Positions 16,701 through 25,090 are shown, counted from the stretch's first letter. The stretch: 26,579 nt of DNA from Caldifarciminota bacterium (GCA_015494735.1 WGAQ01000117.1:1-26579); one strand, 5' to 3'. Notes: a model not told the origin generated them from the sequence alone. Numbers and translations: made by a program.

Positions 16701-17982
16701 CCGGGCTCCTCTTGCGCAGGAGGGTCCTCCTGTCCTTCCTGTCCCCTATATTCCGCTCCTCCAGTTTACGCTCTATGAATGGCCTCCAGAGTTCTGCCGC
16801 TATCTCCTTGGGAATTCCGGTCTGGTGCATCTTGAGGTCGGGGCCCACCACGATTACGGAGCGTCCGGAGTAGTCCACGCGCTTTCCCAGGAGATTCCTT
16901 CTGAGGAGTCCTTTCTTACCCCTCAGGTTATCGGACAGGGACTTGAGCTTCCTGTTGCCCCTTCCCACGACGGGCTTCTTCCTTCTCGCGTTGTCGAAGA
17001 GAGCATCCACCGCCTCCTGGAGCATCCTCTTCTCGTTGCGGATGATGACTTCGGGAGCCTGGAGGCGCATCATGTCCTTCAGACGGTTGTTTCGGGTTAT
17101 GACTCTCCTGTACAGGTCGTTGAGGTCGGAGGAGGCATACCTTCCACCATCCAGGGGAACCAGGGGCCTGAGGTCGGGGGGTATGACGGGTATCACATCG
17201 AGTATCATCCACTCGGGCTTTACACCGGAGTTGATGAAAGCATCGATTATCTTGAGTTTGTTGAGAATCTTCTTCCTTATGAGGGCGGAACGCTCTATCC
17301 TGAGCTTGCTCTTGAGGTCTATGGACAGGAGTTCCAGTTTGGTCTTGCCTTCCTCGTTCTTCTCGGAGAATTCTTCGAGGAGTTTCTTTATGGCCGGGGC
17401 TCCCATCTCCGCCTCGAAGGAGCCTTCACCGTATTCCTCTATGAGTTCCCTGTACCGGCTTTCGGTAAGGACCTCCCCTTTCTTAATTTCCGGAACTTCC
17501 TTGGGGTCCAGAACAAGATATGCATCGTAATACAGAATGTCTTCCACCTGTGCTCTGGTCAAATCGAGCAGGGTTCCAATTACGGAAGGGGGAATCTTAT
17601 AGAACCATATATGGGCCACCGGGACTGCCAATCTGATATACCCCATTCTCTGGCGGCGAACTGTGGACGAAGTGACCTCCACTCCGCACTTCTCGCATAC
17701 CACCCCCGCGTACTTCTTTCCCTTGTACTTACCGCATGCGCACTCGTAATCCTTTACCGGTCCGAATATCCTCTCACAGAAGAGCCCGCCGGGTTCGGGT
17801 TTCTGTGTACGGTAGTTTATGGTCTCCGCGGTGAGGACCTCACCGGCACCGTACACACCCATCTCCCGGCCCTTCTGCTCGGCATACGACCAGCTGACTA
17901 TGGTCTCCGGGTCAGCCAGCCTTATCAGAATATACTCCAGCTGGCTGGGAGGCACCTTGGAAAGTTCTTTCATGGAAATCAT
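13783..17982 (-). CDS. rpoC: DNA-directed RNA polymerase subunit beta'
   Basis: 1399 residues, full length. The N-terminal zinc site is C81, C83, C96 and C99 (ECACG...CEKCG). The catalytic NADFDGD loop is near 478-486 (YNADFDGDQMAIFLP). The trigger-loop region GARGSIDQMKQLAAMRGLMARPS and YFISTHGARKGLSDTALKTASAGYLTRRLVDVAQDV are conserved. The second zinc site combines the Cys of MEDCGTFRG with CEAEFGVCAKC (about 905-916). The RPSRKGEIGDLIEIPVISSLKEGLKMMEYF wording is closer to FCB-type than to proteobacterial RpoC. ATG at 17982 has a GGGGG ribosome site; an in-frame ATG three codons later (17973) is an alternative. It follows rpoB by 22 bases. Confidence 0.98.
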   Translation of the reverse strand: MISMKELSKVPPSQLEYILIRLADPETIVSWSYAEQKGREMGVYGAGEVLTAETINYRTQKPEPGGLFCERIFGPVKDYECACGKYKGKKYAGVVCEKCGVEVTSSTVRRQRMGYIRLAVPVAHIWFYKIPPSVIGTLLDLTRAQVEDILYYDAYLVLDPKEVPEIKKGEVLTESRYRELIEEYGEGSFEAEMGAPAIKKLLEEFSEKNEEGKTKLELLSIDLKSKLRIERSALIRKKILNKLKIIDAFINSGVKPEWMILDVIPVIPPDLRPLVPLDGGRYASSDLNDLYRRVITRNNRLKDMMRLQAPEVIIRNEKRMLQEAVDALFDNARRKKPVVGRGNRKLKSLSDNLRGKKGLLRRNLLGKRVDYSGRSVIVVGPDLKMHQTGIPKEIAAELWRPFIERKLEERNIGDRKDRRTLLRKRSPEVWEVLEEVVKHHPVWLNRAPTLHRPSIQAFEPVLVEEKAIKLHPMVCTAYNADFDGDQMAIFLPISPEAQMETYMLMMSPHNILSPAHGKPLATATQDMVIGVNYITKVRSDFESKKDSEIKRFATIEEALKALEMGVIGLHDPIIVPISKEGDPLVLSNNYELVKTTAGRIIFNQILRPEVREKLGFINEELNKKAIANIVLETHRLVGAWETAAFLDDLKDLGFKYASVSGVTFGIDDLIIPPDKEKIIEKAFKEVEKLDRKLKKGQISRAEHYQQVLDIWTRASDELKNRLVEVISKDKDGFNPIYMMVFSGARGSIDQMKQLAAMRGLMARPSRKGEIGDLIEIPVISSLKEGLKMMEYFISTHGARKGLSDTALKTASAGYLTRRLVDVAQDVTVTMEDCGTFRGRVIKIEREADGTRKDIRKKIVGRIAAQDVIDPVTGETIVAAGEEITEEIADRIQNSSVEEVSVRSVLYCEAEFGVCAKCYGRNLATGKLVDVGEAVGIIAAQSIGEPGTQLTLRTFHTGGIAERVTEEADIKAPFDGVVKYDRIQYIDKGDYKLVISKKGSIRVEGQTVRTYKIPFGAHLYVDDGQKVRKGQVLVEWEPYSLPILATRSGVIRFEDLIPGITLKEEVEGGKVEYIVEVSKPRKLYPKAVILDKETGEVLEEIPLVHECHLTLSAYEKFQKQLAGEDPEVEAGEVIAKVPKATAKTKDITGGLPKVEDIFEARVPSDKAILSEINGTVRILGLEKGVFKLEVVSRDGKTVRRYDIPYGKYLLVNDGEWVEAGEPLTDGEIDPHDLLRIKGKEYVQEYIFEKVQGVYELSGVEINDKHIEIIVRQMLRKVRIENSGSTKLFEGDIVDLDVVKKENEMVRAAGGRPATFRPVLLGITRAALSTDSFISAASFQETTKVLAMASIRGKKDTLRGLKENVIIGGIIPAGTGRRDLRGVILEVEKEEKEVPAEEERA

Positions 17983-18004
17983 AGAAATCCCCCTTTAATT
18001 CAAA

Positions 18005-21000
18005 TTAACCTTCCTTTTTCTTCCTGTCCTTGACTCCTATATCCACATCTATGGCCAGCCCCCTGAGGTTCTTCACCAGGACCTGGAAGGACTCGGGCAT
18101 ATGGGGCTCGGGAGGAAGTTCACCCTTGATTATGGACCTGTAGAGTGCATTCCTTCCGAGAACGTCATCGGATTTGACCGTGAGCATCTCCTGAAGGGCA
18201 TAGGCGGCTCCATGGGCTTCCGCAGCCCAGACCTCCATCTCACCGAACCTCTGACCACCGAAGTGGGCCCTTCCACCGAGGGGCTGCTGTGTGATGATGG
18301 AGTACTTGCCCACGCTCCTGGCATGTATCTTGTCTTCCACCATGTGAATCAGTTTGAGCATGTACATGTATCCGACGGTGACCGGATAATCGAAGTACTC
18401 GCCGGTGCGTCCATCCCTGACCCTGACCTTTCCGTCCTCGGGAAGACCTGCAAGTCTCAGCTGCTGCTTGATATCGTCCAGACTCATGCCCTCGAATACG
18501 GGATTGGCATATCTGACCCCCTTCTCGGCCAGTTGCGTGGCATAGGCAACGATTTCCGTATCGGAAGCCTCATCGAGCCACTTCACGAAATCGGGGTCCT
18601 TATGGGGCCTGTACAGTTCCTTGAGGAAGGAGCGAATTTCGGAGGGGTTGCCCTCCTTCACCAGTTTCCTCAATTTCTTCGTGAGTTCCACTCCGGCATA
18701 ACCGAGTATAGTCTCCAGAATCTGACCCACATTCATTCGGGAGGGAACACCGAGGGGATTGAGCACGATATCCACGGGAGTCCCATCATCCAGGAAGGGC
18801 ATATCCTGAACGGGAGCCACTATGGAAACCACGCCCTTGTTTCCATGGCGACCGGCCATCTTATCACCCACGATGAACTTCCTCTTCTGCGCGATGTAAA
18901 CCCTGACGAGCTGGATGACTCCAGAGGGCAGTTCGTCACCCCTGGATATCCTGTCCATCTCCAGTTCGTAGGCCTCCTCTATCTGCTTGATGAACTGGCG
19001 GGCCTGCTCCATGTACTCCTTCACGCGCTTTTCTATGTTCCTCTTTCCGGCGAATCCGGATGGAAACTCCAGGCTCAGAGGATTCTTCACCTTCGAAACA
19101 TCGAATTCCTCGCCGGCCTCGAATACGACCCTGCCGTCCTTATCCGTTATGGGTTTCTTGAACTTGATACCCTTGAGAAGTTCCTGGAGCAACTGGAGGA
19201 GACGCTTTCTGACATTGGTCATCCCCTCCTTCTTCCTCCTCTCCGCTTCTGCCCTGCGCTCGGATATGACCTTGCGGGCCAGTTCGTTGTCCTCGTCGGG
19301 CTTGGTCAGGACCACCACGTTGATGACTGTCCCTCTCACGCCAGGCGGAACCCTCTTGGAGGTGTTCTTGTAGTGCCTGGCCTTCTCTCCGAAGATGGCA
19401 AATATGAGCCTCTCCTCTGGAGAAAGTTCCCTTTCGCTCTCGGGAGCTATCTTACCAACAAGTATATCGTGGGGCTTCACCTCGGCTCCGATGCGAACTA
19501 TTCCGTACTCGTCGAGATTCCTCAGGGTCTCTTCCGTCTCCCTGGGAAGGTCTCTCGTTATCTTCTCCGGTCCGAGTTTGGTTTCCCTGACTTCCACCTC
19601 GTAATCGTCTATGTGGATGGATGTATAGACATCGTCTTTCCATACCCTTTCCGAAACCACTATGGCGTCCTCGAAGTTGTAACCATACCAGGGAACGAAT
19701 GCAACCAGGACATTCTTTCCGAGGGCCAGCTCCCCGTCCCTTATGGAGGAGCCTTCAGCGAGAATCTGACCCTTTTCCACCTTCTGCCCCGGCCTGACTA
19801 CGGGAATCTGATGCATTATGGTGGACTGGTTGGAGCGCTTGAACTTGGTCAGGATGTATTCATCCCTTCCGAAGAAATCCCCTTCCTTCTCATCGGGAAT
19901 CACCACTATCTTTCTGGAATCCACATAGGAGACGGTACCCGCGCGCCTGGCAACCACCACGTGGCCGGAATCGTAGGCTACCTTCTCCTCCATACCCGTC
20001 CCGACGATGGGGGGCTCGGGGAGGAGGAGGGGCACAGCCTGACGCTGCATGTTGGAGCCCATCAGGGCACGGTTGGCATCATCGTGCTCCAGGAAGGGAA
20101 TGAGGGATGCGGAAAGAGAAACCAATTGCCTGGGCGATGCGTCTATATGGTCCACTTCCTTCGGGGATGCTATCCTGTAAGTTCTATTGTGACGGATGAT
20201 GATTCTCTTCTCCAGAATGTTGCCCTTCTCATCCACCTTGGTATCCCCACCCGCAATTCTGTAGTCTATCTCCTCGTGAGGGGCCACGTACTCCACCTCA
20301 TCCGTAACCTTCCCCTTCTTCACTTTCTTCAGAGGAGTTCTGATGAATCCGAAGTCGTCTATCTTGGCATAAGTGGTCAGGGAAAGGACCAGTCCTATAT
20401 TCTGACCTTCGGGGGTCTCTATGGGACAGAGCCTTCCATAGTGGGATGGATGGACGTCACGGACCTCCAGACTTGCAGTCTCCCTGGTAAGACCACCCTT
20501 ACCCAGTGCAGACACCCTTCTCTTATGGGTCAGCTCGGAGAGGGGATTGGTCTGGTCCAGCAGCTGGGAAAGACTGTCCGTGGTGAAGAAGTTGTTTATG
20601 GATGCGGTCAGGAGTCTGGGATTGAAGAGTTTCCTGGGAGTGACATTCTCTCCATTCAGGAGGAGCTTCTCCTTTATGGCCCTCGATGTCCTGATGAAGG
20701 AATTCCTGAAGTGCTCGTAGAGCCTCTCCCCCACTCTCCTCACGCGCCTGTTGGAGAGGTCATCCACATCGTCCTCTTCTTCCTTACCCCTGTAGAGGTC
20801 CAGAAGGCGCTTCACCAGAACGATTACATCCTCCCTGGTGAGATTGTAGGTGTCATCCGATGGGGGCTCGATACCATATTCCTTATGCCTCAGACGGATA
20901 TTGAGCTTATATCTTCCCACCTGACTCATGAAGAGCCTGTCGGGGGAGAAGAAGAAATCGTGAATATAACGGGTCGCCTCATCCAGGTCTCTGGGAGGCG

Positions 21001-21952
21001 TGTATCGAAGGGTCCTGTATATGTTGATGAAAGCCTTGTCGTTGTCCCTTATCCTGTCCTGCCTGAAGGTGTTTATGAGAACATCCACCGCGGGGTCCTG
21101 AGTATTGAGGACCACCACCCTCTTAACCCCGTCGTTCTTGAATTCGTTTATAAGCTTCTCCGTCAGTTCCCTCCTGACGAACTCCCCCTTCTCGGTCACC
21201 AGCTGGAATATGAGCTCGCCCGTCTCCTCGCTTATGACATCATCCGCCAGTATCCAGGTGCCATTCCTCAGTTCGGGGTCATCGATATCCCTGACCTCGG
21301 GGTTGAGGAATTCCTTTATCATGGAACGATAATCTTCGTATCCGAGGACGCGCAGGAAACGGCTCAGAGGAATCTTCCTCCTTCTGGATATGGTCATTCC
21401 GAGAGTCTTGGAGCCATCTATGGTGAACTTGATCCACGGACCGCGATAGGGGACCAGGAGGGCGGTGTAGAGGGTGGTCTCCTTTTCGTCGATGGAAAAG
21501 TAAACGCCGGGGGACCTGTGAATCTGGTTGAGAACCACCCTTTCCACTCCGCTTATGATGAAGGTGCCGCGGGGAGTCATGTAGGGGATCTCCGCGAAAT
21601 AAACCTCCTGCTCGACCTCTTCTTCCGCGAAGCCGGTCTGGGGTCTCTTCTTTATGAGTTTAATGGTAACCCAAAGGGGAACCGAATACGTTAGGTTCTT
21701 TTCCAGGGCCTCCTCCGGGGTGTATCTGGGTTTTCCAATTCGATAACTTATGTATTCGAGAGTATATTTTCCCTGCAAATCCTCTATGGGAAAGACTTCT
21801 TTGAACAATCCATGGAGAGACTCGTCCGTCCTCTCCTCAGGGGGAACATCTTCCTGCAGAAAATTCTTATACGATTCCAGCTGCACCATTAGAAAATCTG
21901 GCAAATCAAAAGCCTCACGCTTATTACCTATGCGCTCCAACTTCTTGTTCAT
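18005..21952 (-). CDS. rpoB: DNA-directed RNA polymerase subunit beta
   Basis: 1315 residues, with no large insertion. The rifampicin region (about 455-485) reads SLSQLLDQTNPLSELTHKRRVSALGKGG and keeps the Asp, His and Ser residues whose loss gives resistance, so the enzyme should be rifampicin-sensitive. Other conserved blocks are RLCPIETPEGQNIGLVLSL, VAFVPWYGYNFEDAIVVSE, GDKMAGRHGNKGVVS and the C-terminal GGQRFGEMEVWAAEAHGAAYALQEMLTVKSDD. The ATG at 21952 has GGGGGT 9 bases upstream, and an 86-base gap with a hairpin separates it from rplL. It is followed 22 bases later by rpoC. TTA, CTA and TCA codons do not occur over at least 1,197 consecutive codons of the gene. Confidence 0.98.
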   Translation of the reverse strand: MNKKLERIGNKREAFDLPDFLMVQLESYKNFLQEDVPPEERTDESLHGLFKEVFPIEDLQGKYTLEYISYRIGKPRYTPEEALEKNLTYSVPLWVTIKLIKKRPQTGFAEEEVEQEVYFAEIPYMTPRGTFIISGVERVVLNQIHRSPGVYFSIDEKETTLYTALLVPYRGPWIKFTIDGSKTLGMTISRRRKIPLSRFLRVLGYEDYRSMIKEFLNPEVRDIDDPELRNGTWILADDVISEETGELIFQLVTEKGEFVRRELTEKLINEFKNDGVKRVVVLNTQDPAVDVLINTFRQDRIRDNDKAFINIYRTLRYTPPRDLDEATRYIHDFFFSPDRLFMSQVGRYKLNIRLRHKEYGIEPPSDDTYNLTREDVIVLVKRLLDLYRGKEEEDDVDDLSNRRVRRVGERLYEHFRNSFIRTSRAIKEKLLLNGENVTPRKLFNPRLLTASINNFFTTDSLSQLLDQTNPLSELTHKRRVSALGKGGLTRETASLEVRDVHPSHYGRLCPIETPEGQNIGLVLSLTTYAKIDDFGFIRTPLKKVKKGKVTDEVEYVAPHEEIDYRIAGGDTKVDEKGNILEKRIIIRHNRTYRIASPKEVDHIDASPRQLVSLSASLIPFLEHDDANRALMGSNMQRQAVPLLLPEPPIVGTGMEEKVAYDSGHVVVARRAGTVSYVDSRKIVVIPDEKEGDFFGRDEYILTKFKRSNQSTIMHQIPVVRPGQKVEKGQILAEGSSIRDGELALGKNVLVAFVPWYGYNFEDAIVVSERVWKDDVYTSIHIDDYEVEVRETKLGPEKITRDLPRETEETLRNLDEYGIVRIGAEVKPHDILVGKIAPESERELSPEERLIFAIFGEKARHYKNTSKRVPPGVRGTVINVVVLTKPDEDNELARKVISERRAEAERRKKEGMTNVRKRLLQLLQELLKGIKFKKPITDKDGRVVFEAGEEFDVSKVKNPLSLEFPSGFAGKRNIEKRVKEYMEQARQFIKQIEEAYELEMDRISRGDELPSGVIQLVRVYIAQKRKFIVGDKMAGRHGNKGVVSIVAPVQDMPFLDDGTPVDIVLNPLGVPSRMNVGQILETILGYAGVELTKKLRKLVKEGNPSEIRSFLKELYRPHKDPDFVKWLDEASDTEIVAYATQLAEKGVRYANPVFEGMSLDDIKQQLRLAGLPEDGKVRVRDGRTGEYFDYPVTVGYMYMLKLIHMVEDKIHARSVGKYSIITQQPLGGRAHFGGQRFGEMEVWAAEAHGAAYALQEMLTVKSDDVLGRNALYRSIIKGELPPEPHMPESFQVLVKNLRGLAIDVDIGVKDRKKKEG

Positions 21953-21994
21953 GGAAAAATACCCCCTATATGCTGGACTTCTTTAATTGATAGT

Positions 21995-22013
21995 TGTGGC
22001 GCAGAGCGCCACA
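21995..22013 (-). other. Hairpin between rplL and rpoB
   Basis: A perfect 8-bp stem, TGTGGCGC with loop TCT and GCGCCACA, on the minus strand in the 86-base gap. No T-tract follows (the next bases are ACTATCAATT), so it is not a classical terminator. In E. coli this same gap holds an attenuator and an RNase III site that set the ratio of ribosomal stalk protein to polymerase. An analogous partial terminator or processing site is likely here by position, but unproven. Confidence 0.6.
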
Positions 22014-22038
22014 CAGCAACATATGAACCCATGAGAGA

Positions 22039-22425
22039 CTACTTCAGTTCTACCTTGGCTCCAGCCTCTTCCAGTTTCTTCTTGAGTTCCTCGGCTTCCT
22101 CTTTGGAGACTCCTTCCTTTATGGCTTTGGGGAGATTGTCTATCAGGGCCTTGGCCTCGGCCAGTCCGAGACCGGTAATCTCCCTCACGACCTTCAGGAC
22201 CTTGATCTTGCTGGAACCCACGTCGGTAAGAACCACGTCGAAGGAGGTCTTCTCCTCAACCTGCTCCTCAGCAGCAGCAGCCCCCGCAACAGGTGCCGCC
22301 ACGGCCACGGGTGCAGCGGCACTGACTCCGAACTTCTCCTCCAGAGCCTTAACCAGCTCTGCCAGCTCCATCACAGTCAGATTCTCCACTGCCTCCACTA
22401 TTTCCTGTACTGTTAACTTGGCCAT
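22039..22425 (-). CDS. rplL: Ribosomal protein bL12 (L7/L12)
   Basis: 128 residues. The N-terminal dimer domain is MAKLTVQEIVEAVENLTVMELAELVKALEEKFGV, followed by the Ala/Val/Gly hinge AAAPVAVAAPVAGAAAAEE. The C-terminal factor-binding domain has EKTSFDVVLTDVGSSKIKVLKVVREITGLGLAEAKALIDNLPKAIKEGVSKEEAEELKKKLEEAGAKVELK. Multiple copies form the ribosomal stalk that recruits translation GTPases. It starts 3 bases after the rplJ stop with a GGGGGAA site. Confidence 0.98.
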   Translation of the reverse strand: MAKLTVQEIVEAVENLTVMELAELVKALEEKFGVSAAAPVAVAAPVAGAAAAEEQVEEKTSFDVVLTDVGSSKIKVLKVVREITGLGLAEAKALIDNLPKAIKEGVSKEEAEELKKKLEEAGAKVELK

Positions 22426-22428
22426 TTT

Positions 22429-22977
22429 CTATTCCCCCTTTTTCTCTTTTATCTGCTCAAGCACGTTTACAAGGTTCCTCAAAAGCCCGCTAAGGGCAAA
22501 GACCAGACCGTACATGGGAGCGGCGAACGCCCCGACCACCTGCCCCCTCAACTGCTCGATGGAGGGCAGTTTGACGAGTTGCTTTATGGCATCGCCATGG
22601 TAAAGGGTGTCCCCGATGAAGACAGCCTTTATGTTCCCCTTGCTGGTCTCCTTTATGTAATCGTTTATCAGTTTAAGAGGCTGTATCTCATCCTTGTAGG
22701 TGACCACCAGTGCAGTGGGACCCTCCAGAAAGGGAGCCATCTCATCCCTGTACAGCTCCTCATCCTTCAGAGCAATGCGCAGAAGGGTATTCTTCACGAC
22801 CCTCATACGGGCATCGTTATTCTTCAGGTCCCTGCGGAGTTTGGTGATTTCAGCCACATTCCATCCCTTGAAGTCTATCAGGTAGAAAGCCTTCCCATCC
22901 CTGAGCATCTCCTTAATCTGCTTAACGGCCTCTATCTTCTCCGGCTTAATATTCTCGACCCTTGCGGTGGCACTCAT
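22429..22977 (-). CDS. rplJ: Ribosomal protein uL10
   Basis: 182 residues. It anchors the L12 dimers to the 23S rRNA. The N-terminal RNA-binding domain has EAVKQIKEMLRDGKAFYLIDFKGWNVAEITKLRRDLKNNDARMRVVKNTLLRIAL and EGPTALVVTYKDEIQPLKLINDYIKE. The C-terminal helix (GLVFALSGLLRNLVNVLEQIKEKK) is the L12-binding tail. The start overlaps the rplA stop as ATGA with GAGGAG upstream. There is therefore no separate leader for the usual L10-L12 feedback site; any such site must lie within the rplA coding region. Confidence 0.97.
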   Translation of the reverse strand: MSATARVENIKPEKIEAVKQIKEMLRDGKAFYLIDFKGWNVAEITKLRRDLKNNDARMRVVKNTLLRIALKDEELYRDEMAPFLEGPTALVVTYKDEIQPLKLINDYIKETSKGNIKAVFIGDTLYHGDAIKQLVKLPSIEQLRGQVVGAFAAPMYGLVFALSGLLRNLVNVLEQIKEKKGE

Positions 22978-23699
22978 GACAGCACTCCTCTTTCTTTAAG
23001 TTTTGCATATATATCGTTGAGACTGAGTTTCACGGATGGGCTCATGGTGGTGGAAATGTAGGCGGACTTGATGAAATTCCCCTTGGCACCGGAAGGCTTG
23101 TTCTTGAATATGTCCTCGAATACTGCCAGTATGTTCTCTGCCAGATGCTCTGGAGGGAACGAAGCCTTTCCAACCGGGAAGTGCAGATTACCCGTCTTGT
23201 CGAGCCTGTATTCCACTCTACCCTTCTTGAGCTCTTCCACGACAGATTTCACATCGTTGGTCACAGTACCGGTCTTGGGAGAAGGCATCAGTCCCCTGGG
23301 TCCCAGTATCCTTCCCAGTTTACCCACCTCGGGCATGGCATCGGGAGTGGCGACCACGGCATCGAAGTCCAGCCATCCCTGCTTGATTTTCTCTATGTAC
23401 TCGGAGAAGCCCACATAATCGGCACCGGCCTCCTGGGCCTCCTTCTGCTTATCGGGATTATTGGTCAAAACGAGCACCTTTACCTTCTTGCCCCTCCCAT
23501 AGGGAAGGACCACCGCACCCCTCAAAACCTGGTCCGCATAGGTGGGATTGAGATTGGTGTTTATGGCCAGTTCCACGGTCTCATCGAATCTGGCGGTTGC
23601 CAGGTCCTTTACGATTTTCACCGCCTCCTCTAAGGGATACTCCTTCGTTAAATCGTACTTCTGAAGAAGGGCCCTGTATCTCTTTCCACGTTTAGGCAT
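22974..23699 (-). CDS. rplA: Ribosomal protein uL1
   Basis: 241 residues. It forms the L1 stalk that guides deacylated tRNA out of the E site. Clear family blocks are MPKRGKRYRALLQKYDLTKEYPLEEAVKIVKDLATARFDETVELAINTNLNPTYADQVLRGAVVLPYGRGK, PEVGKLGRILGPRGLMPSPKTGTVT and GRVEYRLDKTGNLHFPVGKASF. It starts 4 bases after rplK with a GTGGAGGAT site and overlaps rplJ by 4 bases. Confidence 0.98.
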   Translation of the reverse strand: MPKRGKRYRALLQKYDLTKEYPLEEAVKIVKDLATARFDETVELAINTNLNPTYADQVLRGAVVLPYGRGKKVKVLVLTNNPDKQKEAQEAGADYVGFSEYIEKIKQGWLDFDAVVATPDAMPEVGKLGRILGPRGLMPSPKTGTVTNDVKSVVEELKKGRVEYRLDKTGNLHFPVGKASFPPEHLAENILAVFEDIFKNKPSGAKGNFIKSAYISTTMSPSVKLSLNDIYAKLKERGVLS

Positions 23700-23703
23700 G
23701 GCT

Positions 23704-24135
23704 CTAATCCTCCACCTTTATTCCCATATTCCTGGCAGTTCCCTCTATCATGCGCATGGCTGCTTCCAGATCATCCGTGTTCAGGTCGGGCATCTTCAGG
23801 CGGGCAATCTCCTCTATCTGCTTGCGGGTAACCTTTCCAACGATTTCATGACCGGGATTGCTGGCACCTTTCTCCACCCCTGCCGCCTTCTTCAAGAGGA
23901 ACGAAGCGGGCGGTGTCTTAATGACGAAATCGAAGGTCCTGTCCTTGTAAATGGTTATTTCCACCGGGAGCAGCATCCCGGGTTTATCCTTCGTGGCATC
24001 GTTGAATCGTTTTACGAAATCCATTATGTTGACGCCATGCTGCCCCAGTGCAGGACCTACCGGTGGTGCCGGGCTTGCCTGCCCTCCCGGTATCTGCAAT
24101 TTTATAACTGCCTTCACCTCTTTCTTGGGCGGCAT
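23704..24135 (-). CDS. rplK: Ribosomal protein uL11
   Basis: 143 residues, typical length. It forms the GTPase-associated centre with 23S rRNA and is the target of thiopeptides. KLQIPGGQASPAPPVGPALGQHGVNIMDFVKRFNDAT contains the proline-rich hinge between the two domains. The C-terminal RNA-binding domain has GKVTRKQIEEIARLKMPDLNTDDLEAAMRMIEGTARNMGI. A strong AAAGGAGG site precedes the ATG. Only 15 bases separate it from nusG, too few for an L1 leader site. Confidence 0.98.
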   Translation of the reverse strand: MPPKKEVKAVIKLQIPGGQASPAPPVGPALGQHGVNIMDFVKRFNDATKDKPGMLLPVEITIYKDRTFDFVIKTPPASFLLKKAAGVEKGASNPGHEIVGKVTRKQIEEIARLKMPDLNTDDLEAAMRMIEGTARNMGIKVED

Positions 24136-24150
24136 CTCTCAACTCCTCCT

Positions 24151-24732
24151 TTAAAGGGTTATCCTCTCAGCATGAAGGAAATCCACGTCCACAGGGGTCA
24201 ATCTGCCGAAGAGGTCGATTACGACCCTTATCTTCTTCTTATCGGTGTACACCTCCTCCACCACTCCCTCCATATCCTTGAAGGGACCGGCAACGATACG
24301 GACCCTCTCACCCTTGATGAAGGGCGCCTGCGCCTTGCGGCGCTCCATCTCCCTGCGAACGATTTCCTCGATATGGGCAATCTCCTGAGGGGATAGCGTG
24401 ATGAAGGTATATCCCCCGGAAGGATCCCTTGCGAGAACTGCTCTCAGCCCCGTAGCCTTGACGATTTTATCGATGAGTTCGGGATCCTTGGTCATCTTGA
24501 CGAACACGTATCCCCTGTAAACGGGCCTCTCTATCCTGACCCTGCGAATCTGACCCCTCACCTCCCTGGTCTTCTCCACAGTCTCCACAGGCACGAGAAC
24601 CCTCTCCACCTTATCCCCGAGATTGCTCTCCTGAATGAACTTCTCGAGGGACTCCTTCGCCTTCTTCTCCCTTCCGGAAATCGTCTGGAACACTATCCAG
24701 ACCTTCTCCTCCATATCGTGGTTCCCGGCCAT
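24151..24732 (-). CDS. nusG: Transcription termination/antitermination protein NusG
   Basis: 193 residues. The NGN domain (about 9-115) binds the polymerase clamp and carries VWIVFQTISGREKKAKESLE and RPVYRGYVFVKM. The KOW domain (about 138-190) begins PFIKGERVRIVAGPFKDMEGVVEEV and contacts Rho or ribosomal S10 in known systems. ATG at 24732 has GAGGGGTGA 4 bases upstream; a second in-frame ATG (24714) is less favoured. It follows secE by 11 bases. Confidence 0.97.
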   Translation of the reverse strand: MAGNHDMEEKVWIVFQTISGREKKAKESLEKFIQESNLGDKVERVLVPVETVEKTREVRGQIRRVRIERPVYRGYVFVKMTKDPELIDKIVKATGLRAVLARDPSGGYTFITLSPQEIAHIEEIVRREMERRKAQAPFIKGERVRIVAGPFKDMEGVVEEVYTDKKKIRVVIDLFGRLTPVDVDFLHAERITL

Positions 24733-24743
24733 TTTTCACCCCT

Positions 24744-24935
24744 CTAAGTGAGAAGCATAACGATAAAGTTTATAACCCTCGAGGCTATGAAGTCTATCAG
24801 CATCGTGTACAGGACGAAGAAAGCAGAAAACACGAAAACAGCCACAGTACCCACTATAACCGATTCCCTGCTGGGCCAGGTGAGTTTCTTGAGTTCCTCT
24901 ATGGATTCCTGTATGAACTGAATCGGATTGGTCAT
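24744..24935 (-). CDS. secE: Preprotein translocase subunit SecE
   Basis: 63 residues, the short single-helix form. The amphipathic helix QESIEELKKLTWPSRESVI is the SecE signature, followed by one membrane helix (about 27-50). It clamps SecY in the inner membrane. The frame extends to a GTG at 24941 that overlaps the rpmG stop by one base. I prefer the ATG at 24935 because AAGGTG lies 8 bases upstream of it, but only 2 bases from the GTG. Confidence 0.93.
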   Translation of the reverse strand: MTNPIQFIQESIEELKKLTWPSRESVIVGTVAVFVFSAFFVLYTMLIDFIASRVINFIVMLLT

Positions 24936-24940
24936 GGCCA

Positions 24941-25090
24941 CTACACCTTTTTCTCTCTATGAATGGTATGCTTCCTGCAGAACTTGCAGTACTTCCGGAT
25001 TTCCATCTTGGTGCGGTTATCCCTCCTCTTGGTGGTGGTGTAGTTTCTCCTTCCGCATTCCGTACACTCAAGGGCTATGATGATTCGCAT
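24941..25090 (-). CDS. rpmG: Ribosomal protein bL33
   Basis: A 49-residue protein read directly from the minus strand, beginning MRIIIALECTECGRRNYTT. C9, C12, C35 and C38 form the zinc-ribbon of the Cys-containing type of L33. The middle TKRRDNRTKMEIRKYCKFCRKHT is canonical. A GGGAGGT site precedes the ATG, and the gene starts 29 bases after the tRNA-Trp CCA. The mRNA is therefore probably released by tRNA processing from a common transcript. The stop TAG abuts secE. Confidence 0.95.
   Translation of the reverse strand: MRIIIALECTECGRRNYTTTKRRDNRTKMEIRKYCKFCRKHTIHREKKV

Noticed and set aside
12724..18033. Very long plus-strand open frame (1,769 codons) opposite rpoC and the downstream gene
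   Set aside because: It is exactly codon-aligned and antisense to genuine conserved proteins, and results from missing TTA, CTA and TCA codons. The product resembles no protein.
18101..21694. Long plus-strand open frame (1,197 codons) opposite rpoB
   Set aside because: Codon-aligned mirror of rpoB, with no promoter or ribosome site and low-plausibility protein.
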